From JAQVEM01 sp964556165 (GTDB lineage: Bacteria > Actinomycetota > Humimicrobiia > Humimicrobiales > Humimicrobiaceae), in contig CAZKVH010000002.1 of NCBI GenBank assembly GCA_964556165.1, forward strand, positions 1-64,000: 64,000 nt of DNA, given 5' to 3'. Both the position numbers and the translations under genes were made by a program. Below are positions 43,024 through 51,839 of the stretch, piece after piece (the stretch's first letter is position 1; each line of letters opens with the position of its first letter). Below the pieces are notes generated by a model, which did no database searches, had not been told where the DNA came from, and saw only the letters and a program-made list of their open reading frames with translations.

Positions 43024-44458
43024 CTAAAAGTACGTCACCACGATAGAATACTGCGGACTGTCCCGGAGTTATTGCTTTCTGTGGTTTGTCAAAAAATATA
43101 CTGGCCGTTTTTTTGCCTGTGATTCTTATTTCGGATGGAGATTCGCTACTTTTGTATCTTATTTTAACCATTGCTCTGAAGTTATTATCTGGCGGGGATT
43201 CGGCAATAAAATTTAATTTTTTAACTTTAAGTGATTTTTGCATCAAATCTTTTTCCTCGCCTGCTATTATTATGTTTTTATCCGGTAATATTTCTTTTAC
43301 ATAATGAGGTTTATCGTGACTTATGCCAAGTCCTTTTCTCTGGCCAATTGTATAGAAGAAGTATCCTTTATGGGTCCCAATAATGTTGCCTTCAGTATCA
43401 AGTATCTGACCATGCCTGATATTTTTCAGTCTGGATTTAATGAATGAGTGATAGCTATCATCAGGTATAAAACAGATGTCCTGGCTTTCATTTTTTTCTT
43501 CGATGAAAGGGAAATCTTTCATAGATTCTTTTTTTATATCTTTTTTTGAGAATTCCCCCAGAGGGGTTTTTATACGGGATAATTGTTTCTGATCGAGTTT
43601 CCATAACATATAACTCTGGTCTTTATTTTTATCGATGCCCTTCTTTAATTCATATAGTCCTGAATGTTCTGATTTTTCTATTCTGCAATAGTGTCCTGTA
43701 GCAAGGAAAGATGCGCCTAAAGTTTTAATTTTTTCAAGAAGAATCCCAAACTTTATATACTTATTGCATTCAACGCAGGGATTGGGAGTAAGTCCCTTTT
43801 TATAATCAAGGAAGAAAGGTTCGATTATTTTTTCTTTGAATGGCATGCTTAAATCAATTATTACGTGAGGAATATTTATTTTTAGTGCCACTTTTCTTGC
43901 GGTTTTAATATCTTTTTCGAAGTCTGATTTTTTATTCTTGTTAGTAAAATCCCCGGGAAGCAGTTTTAAAGTTACTCCTATTAATTCATAGCCCCTGTCC
44001 TTTAGGATTCTGGCAGCCATTGAACTGTCAATTCCTCCGCTCATGGCAATTGCAACTTTGTTATTGTTTTCTTTATAAATATTTGAGGTGAGAGGTTTTG
44101 AGATGTAATCTGTAATAAGGTTGTTAAGAGCGTTTATAACAGTATCAAGTACATGTTTTTTTTCTGCAGGGAATTCTCCAAGGCAGTCCTCTATATCTTT
44201 TCCGGTTAAAAGTGTGCAGTCAAGTATATCTTTGTTTCTTACCATAGTAGTAATACAATCAGCTGCTGCAATTATGTAGCTGCAGCCTCCCGCCTTAAAC
44301 TTTATATCATCTATTATATTGCCGGATATTTTTGCAGTTAACTTTATATAAGTTAAATCACCTGCAGTAGATGGAATTCTGCATGTCCCCACGGCGTCGG
44401 AGGATATTATCTCCCCGGCGTTATAATTTTTTTCAGAATGTCTTTCGAAATTTTTCAT
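42998..44458 (-). CDS. mnmA: tRNA 2-thiouridylase MnmA with fused N-terminal NifU/IscU-like domain
   Basis: MnmA thiolates U34 of Glu, Gln and Lys tRNAs. The C-terminal part (about 130-486) has the PP-loop AMSGGIDSSMAARIL, the catalytic Cys pair region NPC228VEC231N, GHYCRIE, C329 in SQDICFIPDD, and the GQRKGLGI loop. The first 118 residues resemble NifU/IscU: DAVGTCRIPSTAGD, IDDIKFKAGGC59SYIIAAADC and a helical end. Of three cluster-ligand Cys of IscU, only the one at C59 is kept; the others appear as Ala and Val. Standalone MnmA is about 350-370 residues, so the extension is real. Confidence 0.9.
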   Translation of the reverse strand: MKNFERHSEKNYNAGEIISSDAVGTCRIPSTAGDLTYIKLTAKISGNIIDDIKFKAGGCSYIIAAADCITTMVRNKDILDCTLLTGKDIEDCLGEFPAEKKHVLDTVINALNNLITDYISKPLTSNIYKENNNKVAIAMSGGIDSSMAARILKDRGYELIGVTLKLLPGDFTNKNKKSDFEKDIKTARKVALKINIPHVIIDLSMPFKEKIIEPFFLDYKKGLTPNPCVECNKYIKFGILLEKIKTLGASFLATGHYCRIEKSEHSGLYELKKGIDKNKDQSYMLWKLDQKQLSRIKTPLGEFSKKDIKKESMKDFPFIEEKNESQDICFIPDDSYHSFIKSRLKNIRHGQILDTEGNIIGTHKGYFFYTIGQRKGLGISHDKPHYVKEILPDKNIIIAGEEKDLMQKSLKVKKLNFIAESPPDNNFRAMVKIRYKSSESPSEIRITGKKTASIFFDKPQKAITPGQSAVFYRGDVLLGGGVIKRN

Positions 44459-44809
44459 AATTCGGTTTATTGATTCTGGCCATTGTAGATATTTATAATA
44501 ACATTATACATGCTCATCTTTAATTTTATAATTTTATATTTGCATCTCTGTCTCAAATCTCTAATAAATGCCGGAAATAAGTCTTGTTGCGGGAATTTTA
44601 TTATGAGCATTTAATAAATGGGGAATTATTCTTAAGTCTCTTTTATTTATAACATTTTTTAAAAATATTTTATAATAAGTATTATTAGAAATATAATAAT
44701 AATTTAATAATTATATTGACTATAAATGGTGAAAAAAATATAATTTATTTATAAATAAATAAGTCATGAATATAAATGATATAATATTTTGTTTGAGGGG
44801 GTGGGAGTG
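44459..44809. other. Divergent 351-nt gap between mnmA and a lipoprotein protease
   Basis: Very AT-rich, no convincing ORF. Its right end holds the promoter at 44716-44744 and the G-rich SD of the protease gene. I saw no clear promoter for mnmA and no riboswitch signature. Confidence 0.5.
44716..44744 (+). promoter_or_regulatory. Predicted promoter of the lipoprotein protease gene
   Basis: TTGACT at 44716-44721 and a perfect TATAAT at 44739-44744 are 17 nt apart. Initiation near 44751 leaves a leader of about 59 nt that ends in the G-rich SD before the ATG at 44810. Confidence 0.6.
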
Positions 44810-45934
44810 ATGAAGAAAAGTTTGTTAAGGTGGCTGGTTTCTTTTGGGTTATTAATTTTTATTTTTAGTATAGCCCTTGCTGGCTGTGCAACAGAAGTCT
44901 CATATGAAATTACTTCCCAGGATAGGTCTATCCTGGCACAGCCCTCGGTATGTTATATAGCCACTTATTATTATGCTTATGTATACGATGCCTGGTATGA
45001 TGAATGGAGCGAGCTATACTACTATGGACCTATGGGAGGAACGGGTTTCTGTGTAAATCCGAATACAGGACATATAGTAACGGCAGCGCATGTTGTGGAT
45101 ACCCCGGTTGATGAAATAAAATACGCTATAGTAGAAGCATACATAAATGATTATTATGATATATCTACATTTACTGAAGAAGACTGGGATAATGCTTTTA
45201 ATACTTTCAGAATTGAGGGCGAAGATAGCCCCGAACCAGACAGGGAGATATGGGTACAGTTTAATACCGCAACTGCAGGAATTCCGGATGATACCAATGA
45301 AAACTATACCATAGCAGAACTGATTGACTTCAGCCCATGGGAACAGCGAGATATAGCTATTCTAAAAACAACACCGATTACAGGAAGGTCTCTTTCCAGT
45401 ATTATGCTTGGAGATTCTTCTATGGTAGAGATTCAGGATAATATTACTATTATTGGATATCCCTGGACAGGAGAAATAAGCTGGGAAAGCATAATGACTC
45501 CTACGGTTGCTTCAGGGATGACAAGTGCCAAGAAGATGGTAGGCGGGGCTGAAGTTATACAGGTTGATATGACTGCAGCCCAGGGTAATAGCGGAAGTCC
45601 TGTTTTAAATGAAAGTGGAGAGGTAATTGGGATTCTAACAATGGGTACTACTGAAAGTGTAAATTTCCTGAGACCAAGCTCTGATGTTGCGGCTATGTTG
45701 AGTAAAAATGGAGTTACTAATGAACAGGGAATGGTGGATGAAGAATTCAAAAATGGATTAATAATGTATAGGCTTAAGTATTACTCTGAAGCCATAGAAA
45801 ATTTTAATGCAGTATTGAATTTAAATCAGGGTCATCTGCTGGCGCAGGAGTACAGGTCAAAATCACAGGAAGCTATTAATAGAGGAGAGGAAGAGGAGTT
45901 TAAAGAAGGAACTGAAGTTAATATCGTTGAGTAG
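44810..45934 (+). CDS. Lipoprotein trypsin-like serine protease with C-terminal TPR-like region
   Basis: The 374-residue protein starts with a lipoprotein signal peptide: KK, a hydrophobic core, and the lipobox LAGC with Cys at about 25. The protease domain has the full triad: H94 in VTAAHVV, D181 in RDIAILKT and S261 in QGNSGSPVLN. This is the S1C/DegP-type chymotrypsin fold. After the domain, about 55 residues (EFKNGLIMYRLKYYSEAIENF) look like a single TPR-type helix pair, and no PDZ domain is visible. I start at ATG 44810 because of GGGGGTGGGAG ahead. It should act outside the membrane, perhaps in envelope protein quality control. Confidence 0.85.
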   Translation: MKKSLLRWLVSFGLLIFIFSIALAGCATEVSYEITSQDRSILAQPSVCYIATYYYAYVYDAWYDEWSELYYYGPMGGTGFCVNPNTGHIVTAAHVVDTPVDEIKYAIVEAYINDYYDISTFTEEDWDNAFNTFRIEGEDSPEPDREIWVQFNTATAGIPDDTNENYTIAELIDFSPWEQRDIAILKTTPITGRSLSSIMLGDSSMVEIQDNITIIGYPWTGEISWESIMTPTVASGMTSAKKMVGGAEVIQVDMTAAQGNSGSPVLNESGEVIGILTMGTTESVNFLRPSSDVAAMLSKNGVTNEQGMVDEEFKNGLIMYRLKYYSEAIENFNAVLNLNQGHLLAQEYRSKSQEAINRGEEEEFKEGTEVNIVE

Positions 45935-46013
45935 GATTTTATTAGTAATAACGTAGAGTACCTGAAGAATTCAGTTTCCGGTATCGATAAAAAAGTAGTT
46001 AAAAGTACAGCCT

Positions 46014-46058
46014 TATAAATAGAGTTTAAGCTTTAAAAAAGCTTAAACTCTATTTATA
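46014..46058. terminator. Perfect 21-bp inverted repeat with 3-nt loop
   Basis: TATAAATAGAGTTTAAGCTTT (its first 20 bases at 46014-46033) is perfectly complementary to 46038-46058, with a loop of AAA. It lies 80 nt after the protease gene. No immediate long T run follows, though a T-rich stretch begins about 12 nt later. It may terminate or process the transcript, or bind a protein. Confidence 0.5.
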
Positions 46059-46077
46059 TAATTATTCTATTTTTTAA

Positions 46078-46106
46078 TTGTTTTAGTGATTTATCTATGT
46101 TATTAT
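46078..46106 (+). promoter_or_regulatory. Predicted promoter for the ilvB leader
   Basis: TTGTTT at 46078-46083 and TATTAT at 46101-46106 are 17 nt apart. Initiation near 46113 would put the candidate leader peptide and hairpins in the 5' end of the ilvB transcript. Confidence 0.4.
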
Positions 46107-46154
46107 ATTTTTTCAAATTACTTTTTAAAGATTATTAAGGATACAAATAAAGAA

Positions 46155-46304
46155 ATGTTTCTGGAAAGATTAAAAAACATGTTAATTAGTAACTGTTTTA
46201 AAGGTCAGGGCGGCTGGGTTAATATATATAATACTGCTGCCATTTCTGTTTGTATTCTTTTAATTTTAGTCTGTCTATTACTTCTGGTCGGTATCCTATT
46301 CTAA
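46155..46304 (+). CDS. Candidate branched-chain leader peptide or small membrane protein upstream of ilvB
   Basis: The 49-residue ORF ends with a 20-residue run from ISVCILLILV to VGILF, in which 15 residues are Ile, Leu or Val. Its TAA is the left edge of an inverted repeat. The arrangement resembles leader peptides that sense charged branched-chain tRNAs ahead of ilv operons. The same run could simply be a transmembrane helix of a small tail-anchored protein. The SD is weak (AAGGAT 14 nt ahead). A GTG at 46086 would add 23 residues. Confidence 0.4.
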   Translation: MFLERLKNMLISNCFKGQGGWVNIYNTAAISVCILLILVCLLLLVGILF

Positions 46305-46390
46305 TTTTCAGGATAGTTGTTACCAGAATATCAGAAGCAATAATCCTGAAAATCCTTTTATAAGTAACTCTTATTTCTGTTACCTTATAA
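46292..46390 (+). promoter_or_regulatory. Mutually exclusive hairpins, possible ilvB attenuator
   Basis: TATCCT (46292-46297), inside the last codons of the small ORF, can pair with AGGATA (46310-46315). The second strand also belongs to ATTTTCAGGAT (46304-46314), which pairs over 11 bp with ATCCTGAAAAT (46343-46353). A third stem follows, TATAAGTAAC (46359-46368) with GTTACCTTATA (46379-46389), one base bulged. Competing pairings next to Ile/Leu codons are the layout of an attenuator. The T run after the 11-bp stem is short (CCTTTTA), so termination strength is uncertain. Confidence 0.4.
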
Positions 46391-46529
46391 CTGGAATATT
46401 TTAAGAATATAGTTTTATGATAAAAGAGAAGATTGGCAAGAAAAAATATAAATAATTAATAAAAAAATGATATAATTATCAAAATTATTTGTTATAATGT
46501 TGTTACAAATACAGGGGAGTGATTTTATT

Positions 46530-48224
46530 ATGAACAAAATAAGCGGTGCACAGTTGATAGTTAAATGTTTAAAAAAAGAAGGCGTAGAGGTCATATTTGG
46601 CTATCCAGGCGGAGCTGTCATTCCACTGTACGATGCATTATATGAAAGTGATATCAGACATATACTGGTAAGACATGAGCAGGGAGCGGCACATGCAGCT
46701 GATGGTTATGCGAGGGCAACCGGAAAAACCGGTGTTTGTATGGCGACTTCGGGTCCAGGAGGAACCAACCTGGTAACAGGTATTGCTAATGCACAGATGG
46801 ATTCGATACCTATAGTTGCTATAACAGGACAGGTAAGAACAAACCTCATAGGTACCGATGCTTTTCAGGAAGCAGATATAACAGGCATAACTGCTCCAAT
46901 AACCAAGCAGAATTACCTTGTAAAAGATATAAGAGATTTACCGCAGGTTATAAGGGAAGCGTTTTTAATAGCTTCTACAGGAAGGCCCGGTCCTGTTTTA
47001 GTTGACATACCTGTTGACATTACCACAGATTTAATAGACGAGAATTTTAAGATGGATATTAGATTACCTGGATACAAGCCAACTCTTAAAGGTAACCTCA
47101 AACAGATTAAAGAAGCAGTAAAAAAGATAGCAAAGAGCAAAAAACCTGTTATTTTCGCAGGGGGAGGAGTAATTCTGTCAGGGGCCAGTGATGAACTGAG
47201 GAAATTTGTCAGGATCAGTGGAATTCCTGTAATAAACTCACTTATGGGTATGGGCTCTTTCCCGGAAACGGATCCCTTATCTCTAAGCATGGCCGGAATG
47301 CACGGGACAAAGTATGCGAATCTGGCTTTTACAGAAACAGACCTTATTGTGGCAGTAGGAGTAAGATTTGATGACAGGATTACGGGCAAATTATCTGAGT
47401 TTGCTCCGGAGGCTGAAATAATTCATATAGATATTGACCCGGCTGAGATAGGTAAAAATATCAAGGCTATGATTCCTATTGTGGGGGATGCAAAGACGGT
47501 TCTTGCTGATTTAAAAAGTGAATATGAAAAATACATTGAGAAAAAAGGTAAGCCTGACAGGAGTGATTGGCTATCGAGAATTAAGAAATTAAAAGAGGAT
47601 AATCCTTTGAAATATGATAAGGACTCAGATGGAGTTAAACCCGCCTATATTATGGAGAAAATTTATGAGTTAACAAAAGGAGATGCAATTATATGTACAG
47701 AAGTAGGCCAGAACCAGATGTGGGCAGCGCAGTTTTATAAATTTACCCGGCCAAGAACATTAATAACTTCAGGTGGACTTGGCACCATGGGTTATGGTCT
47801 ACCGGCATCAATTGGTGCAAAAACAGGAATGCCGGATAAAATAGTGATGGACATAGCAGGAGATGGGAGTATTCAGATGGTGTCACAGGAACTTGCTACT
47901 GCAGTTGCAAATAAAATAAATATAAAAATAATGCTGCTAAATAACGGCTACCTTGGTATGGTAAGGCAGTGGCAGGAACTTTTCTGGAATAAGAGATATT
48001 CCAATACTTCTATCGACGGTAGTGTTGACTTCGTGAAATTAATCGAAGCATATGGAGGAACTGGTTTGAGAGTTACTAAAAAGGATGAAATAGAAGGAGC
48101 TATTAAAAAAGCTCTGGAAATTGATACGGTAGTTCTAGTTGATTTCTGGATTGATAAAGAAGAAAATGTGTATCCAATGGTAGCTCCGGGTGCTTCAATT
48201 GACGATATGTTAGACTGTATTTAG
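46530..48224 (+). CDS. ilvB: Acetolactate synthase, large (catalytic) subunit
   Basis: AHAS condenses two pyruvates, or pyruvate with 2-oxobutyrate, in Val/Leu and Ile synthesis. The 564-residue ThDP enzyme has FGYPGGAVIPLYDAL and RHEQGAAHAADGYARATG with the catalytic Glu of the N-terminal ThDP domain. It also has ATSGPGGTNLVTGI, the C-terminal ThDP-Mg site GDGSIQMVSQELATA with LLNNGYLGMVRQWQ, and the QNQMWAAQF loop. I chose ATG 46530 behind GGGGAGTGA; an ATG at 46497 lies within a TATAAT and would add 11 residues. It is followed by ilvN. Confidence 0.96.
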   Translation: MNKISGAQLIVKCLKKEGVEVIFGYPGGAVIPLYDALYESDIRHILVRHEQGAAHAADGYARATGKTGVCMATSGPGGTNLVTGIANAQMDSIPIVAITGQVRTNLIGTDAFQEADITGITAPITKQNYLVKDIRDLPQVIREAFLIASTGRPGPVLVDIPVDITTDLIDENFKMDIRLPGYKPTLKGNLKQIKEAVKKIAKSKKPVIFAGGGVILSGASDELRKFVRISGIPVINSLMGMGSFPETDPLSLSMAGMHGTKYANLAFTETDLIVAVGVRFDDRITGKLSEFAPEAEIIHIDIDPAEIGKNIKAMIPIVGDAKTVLADLKSEYEKYIEKKGKPDRSDWLSRIKKLKEDNPLKYDKDSDGVKPAYIMEKIYELTKGDAIICTEVGQNQMWAAQFYKFTRPRTLITSGGLGTMGYGLPASIGAKTGMPDKIVMDIAGDGSIQMVSQELATAVANKINIKIMLLNNGYLGMVRQWQELFWNKRYSNTSIDGSVDFVKLIEAYGGTGLRVTKKDEIEGAIKKALEIDTVVLVDFWIDKEENVYPMVAPGASIDDMLDCI

Positions 48225-48255
48225 AGAAAAGTTTATATATAACAGGTGGTATATT

Positions 48256-48738
48256 ATGAGTCATATTATTTCAGTTTTAGTAGAGAATAAGTCAGGTGTT
48301 CTGGCAAAAATATCCGGCCTATTCAGCAGGAGAGGATTTAATATCGAAAGCCTTGCAGTTGGTCCTACAGAGGATGAAAAAATTTCAAGAATTACAATGG
48401 AAGTTGAGGCGGAAGAACATAGCCTTGAGCAAATCATAAAACAGCTATACAAACTGGTAAATGTAATAAAGATCAAGGAACTGGACCCTCGCAATATAGT
48501 AGAAAGAGAACTTGTGCTTATAAAAGTCAACGCAGATTCAAAAACCAGGCCCGAAATACTGGAGATAGTAAGCATTTTTCGAGCGAATATAGTGGATGTG
48601 GGCAAAAATACTTTAGTAATTGAAATTACGGGAAGTAAAAGCAAGGTTAAAGCTCTTGAAGATTTGCTGAAGCCTTTTGGTATACTTGAACTGGTTAGGA
48701 CGGGTAAAATCGCATGTACGAGAGGTAGTAAATATTAA
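48256..48738 (+). CDS. ilvN: Acetolactate synthase, small (regulatory) subunit
   Basis: This 160-residue subunit has an N-terminal ACT domain (HIISVLVENKSGVLAKISGLFSRRGFNIESLAVGPTED, here split at the ligand loop) and a C-terminal ALS_ss_C domain with LVLIKVNADSKTRPEI and IVDVG. It binds valine and gives feedback inhibition to IlvB. The gene lies 31 nt after ilvB with AGGTGG ahead. Length matches the short form of the family. The next 194 nt up to the aminotransferase gene hold no recognisable ORF. Confidence 0.95.
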   Translation: MSHIISVLVENKSGVLAKISGLFSRRGFNIESLAVGPTEDEKISRITMEVEAEEHSLEQIIKQLYKLVNVIKIKELDPRNIVERELVLIKVNADSKTRPEILEIVSIFRANIVDVGKNTLVIEITGSKSKVKALEDLLKPFGILELVRTGKIACTRGSKY

Positions 48739-48932
48739 GTCAATCCGGTCAGGACAAGTTTTAAGATAATTTGGAATAAGAGGTAAATGAACATTTTATT
48801 ATGCTACGGTAAATCATAGCAGAAGAAAATAATTGAGAACCGGATTAAATTTATTAGGCAGGAGTTTGGAAATAAATTAGGATTTATAATTAATTAAAAA
48901 TTTTAAAAAAATAATTTAGGAGGGCTGAAAAT

Positions 48933-50099
48933 ATGATAAAGAAATATGTAATGACACCTGGTCCGACTCCAATTCCAGAGGATGTATTACTTGAGCATGC
49001 CAGACCACTTATGCATCACAGGTCTCCTGAATTTTCAAAAATATTTATAGAAGTAACTGAAAAATTAAAGAAATTATTAAAAACAGAGAATGATGTTTTT
49101 ATATTAACTTCTTCTGGTACAGGCGCTATGGAAGCTAGCGTGGTAAATTTCTTCTCTAAAGGGGATTTAGTTCTTGTTGTGAGCGCAGGTAATTTCGGAG
49201 AAAGATTCAAAAAAATGGCAGCAAGGTTTGAACTGGAATTAATTTCTCTTGATTATGAATGGGGAGATGCAGCATCCCCGGGCGATATTAAAAAAGTTCT
49301 GGATGATAACCCCTCAATTAAAGGAGTTATGATTCAGTTAAGCGAGACGTCAACAGGGGCTTTAAATGATATGAAAACCATCGGGAGTATAGTAAAAGAT
49401 TATCCTGCCATACTTGTCGTTGATGCGATAAGTGGCCTGGGGGCATCAGATTTAAGAACCGATGAATGGAACCTTGATGTCGTTATCGGAGGCTCTCAGA
49501 AAGCTTTGAGCGCACCAACAGGAGTATCATTTATCAGCATAAGTGATAAAGCATGGAAGTTATGCGAAAATTCAAATATTCCTAAATTCTATTTTGACTT
49601 AAAGGCAGCAAAAAGTTATTTTCAGAAAACACCTCCTCAAACACCCTGGACCCCCGGCATATCGATAATTGTAGCAATGAATAAGGCTCTTGAAATATTA
49701 CTTGAAGAAGGGCTGGAGAAAGTCTTTGAGAGACATAGAATACTGGCTCTTGCAACACAGAAGGCGGCTGAAAAACTGGGTCTGGAGCCTCTGGTTAAGG
49801 ATAAGAATAAAAGGGGATTTTCGGTAACTTCTATTGTTGTTCCTGAAGGAATAAGCGCTAAAGATATTACTAAAATTATGAGGGAAAAGTATGGCGTTAC
49901 TATTGCCGGAGGACAGGGAAAGCTTGCTGGAAAGATAATAAGAATAGGACATCTTGGGTATTTTGGAATGTTTGATGTTATTATTTCTATTAGTGCTCTG
50001 GAAATGGCACTAAAGGAACTTGGTTTTGAATTCGAGGTTGGTTCCGGAATTACAGAGGCACAAAGGACATTTGTGGAAAATAATTATCTTGATTATTAA
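48933..50099 (+). CDS. Class V PLP aminotransferase, probably serine-pathway
   Basis: The 388-residue protein is of the alanine-glyoxylate/serine-pyruvate aminotransferase type. It has MTPGPTPIPEDVL, MHHRSPEF, LTSSGTGAMEASVVN for the PLP phosphate, VDAISGLGASDL with the PLP ring Asp, and the Schiff-base Lys in GGSQKALSAPTG. AGGAGG precedes the ATG. Its neighbour is serA, and in several thermophiles and archaea this pair replaces SerC in serine synthesis. That role is inferred; a glyoxylate or alanine transaminase is the alternative. Confidence 0.87.
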   Translation: MIKKYVMTPGPTPIPEDVLLEHARPLMHHRSPEFSKIFIEVTEKLKKLLKTENDVFILTSSGTGAMEASVVNFFSKGDLVLVVSAGNFGERFKKMAARFELELISLDYEWGDAASPGDIKKVLDDNPSIKGVMIQLSETSTGALNDMKTIGSIVKDYPAILVVDAISGLGASDLRTDEWNLDVVIGGSQKALSAPTGVSFISISDKAWKLCENSNIPKFYFDLKAAKSYFQKTPPQTPWTPGISIIVAMNKALEILLEEGLEKVFERHRILALATQKAAEKLGLEPLVKDKNKRGFSVTSIVVPEGISAKDITKIMREKYGVTIAGGQGKLAGKIIRIGHLGYFGMFDVIISISALEMALKELGFEFEVGSGITEAQRTFVENNYLDY

Positions 50100-50135
50100 A
50101 ACGCAAAAAAGAAATTAATATGTGGGTGGGGTAAT

Positions 50136-51722
50136 ATGATTAAAAAAGTATTAATTACTGACGGTCTTTCTGATGAATCCAAAAAAAAGCTCAGGGGGTA
50201 TTTTAAAGTCACGGAAAAAAAGGGTCTTGCACCGGAAAAGCTTAAAGAAGAGATTAAAGGTGTAAGCGCAATAATTATAAGAAGTGCGACAAAGCTTTCA
50301 GCTGATATAATCGAGGCTTCGGATAAACTGGAAGTGATAGGTAGAGCAGGTATAGGTGTTGACAATATAGACGTTTCAGCAGCTACAAAAAAGGGTATTT
50401 TAGTGATTAATGCACCTGCAAGTAATGCAGTTACTGTGGCAGAACATACTATTGCTTTGTTGCTTTCTACTGTAAGGAAAATTCCTGAAGCAAATTTTTC
50501 TCTAAAAAGCGGAAAGTGGGAGAAATCAAAATTTGGGGGCGTCGAGCTCGAGGGTAAAACACTGGGAATAATAGGTTTCGGGCAAATAGGAGGGCTTGTC
50601 GCCAAAAAAGCAATATGTCTTGGAATAAAAGTCATAGCATATGACCCATTTGTGTCCGAGGATAGATTCAGACAGCTTGAAATAAGAAAAGCAAATACAC
50701 TGGATGATATTTACAAAGAAGCTGACTTTATATCCATACACCTTCCAAAGAATAAGGATACTATAGGAATGTTTAACAGGGAAGAGTTCTATAAGATGAA
50801 AAAAGGAACAATAATATTGAATGTTGCAAGAGGAGGCATTATTGTCGAAAAAGATATTGCAGAAGCCCTGGAGGATGGTCAGCTTGGAGGCGCAGCACTT
50901 GATGTTTACGAAAAAGAACCATGCACTGATTCACCTGTTTTTAAATTAGAAAGTGTTGTATGTACCCCTCATCTTGGTGCTTCGACAGAAGAGGCACAGG
51001 ATAGAGCAGGGACTATAATTGCAGACCAGGTTATAGATATTCTTAATGGAAAAACTGCTACTTTTCCTGTAAACATGCCTGCTATAAGGCCAGAGCTTAT
51101 AAACGTTCTTTCACCTTTCTTTGAGTTATGCGAAGATCTGGGGATTCTATTCGTGAATCTATTTGAAGGCAATATGGATTGTCTGAAGATTGGATATTCC
51201 GGAAAAGTATCCGAATACGATGTAAGAATTTTGACTTCTACTATACTGGTAAAAATACTTGAGAAATACTCGGCAGAAAATGTCAATCTGGTAAATGTAG
51301 ACCTTCTTGCAAAAGGAATGGGTCTGGAAGTGAAAGAAGTAAAAGGCGGAGATTCAAAAGATTATGTGAATTTGATTACCCTTGAAGGTGGGAGTAAAGA
51401 TAACATACTTTCTATTTCGGGAACTACCACAGGTAAAAAAGATACCCCGAGATTTATAGCTATTGATAAATTTGAAATAGATATGGTTCCTTCCAGTCAT
51501 ATGGCGTTTATAAAATATAAGGATATTCCGGGGCAGATAGGAAAGATTGGAACCGCTTTTGGCAAACTGGGTGTGAATATAGCATCCATGCATGTGGGAA
51601 GAAAAAAGTTAAGCGGGGATGCTATTATGGTATTAAATCTTGATAATGAGGTGACACCCGAGATGCTTGAAGAGTTTAAGAAGCAAGCGGGTTTCAAGAA
51701 CATAAAGATAGTCAATCTTTAA
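50136..51722 (+). CDS. serA: D-3-phosphoglycerate dehydrogenase (ACT-domain type)
   Basis: SerA oxidises 3-phosphoglycerate, the entry to serine synthesis. The 528-residue protein has the NAD-binding GIIGFGQIGGLVAKKA, GRAGIGVDNID, catalytic Arg in LNVARGGIIVEKDI and catalytic His in CTPHLGASTEEAQ. After the catalytic part come the intervening ASB domain (about 315-450) and a C-terminal ACT domain (IKYKDIPGQIGKIGTAFGKLGVNIASMHVGR), as in the long Mycobacterium/Bacillus type that is inhibited by serine. It lies 36 nt after the aminotransferase gene. Confidence 0.95.
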   Translation: MIKKVLITDGLSDESKKKLRGYFKVTEKKGLAPEKLKEEIKGVSAIIIRSATKLSADIIEASDKLEVIGRAGIGVDNIDVSAATKKGILVINAPASNAVTVAEHTIALLLSTVRKIPEANFSLKSGKWEKSKFGGVELEGKTLGIIGFGQIGGLVAKKAICLGIKVIAYDPFVSEDRFRQLEIRKANTLDDIYKEADFISIHLPKNKDTIGMFNREEFYKMKKGTIILNVARGGIIVEKDIAEALEDGQLGGAALDVYEKEPCTDSPVFKLESVVCTPHLGASTEEAQDRAGTIIADQVIDILNGKTATFPVNMPAIRPELINVLSPFFELCEDLGILFVNLFEGNMDCLKIGYSGKVSEYDVRILTSTILVKILEKYSAENVNLVNVDLLAKGMGLEVKEVKGGDSKDYVNLITLEGGSKDNILSISGTTTGKKDTPRFIAIDKFEIDMVPSSHMAFIKYKDIPGQIGKIGTAFGKLGVNIASMHVGRKKLSGDAIMVLNLDNEVTPEMLEEFKKQAGFKNIKIVNL

Positions 51723-51839
51723 TAGTAAGAGGATATTGTAATATTAGATAAGGGAATTTAATACAATTATAATAATTAAAGGGAATTATTAATATTAATT
51801 AATCTAAAATAGTTTTTTTATTCAAAAAGAAAGTGGTGC

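Noticed and set aside
46913..47389. Open frame antisense to ilvB
   Set aside because: Shadow of the conserved acetolactate synthase frame.
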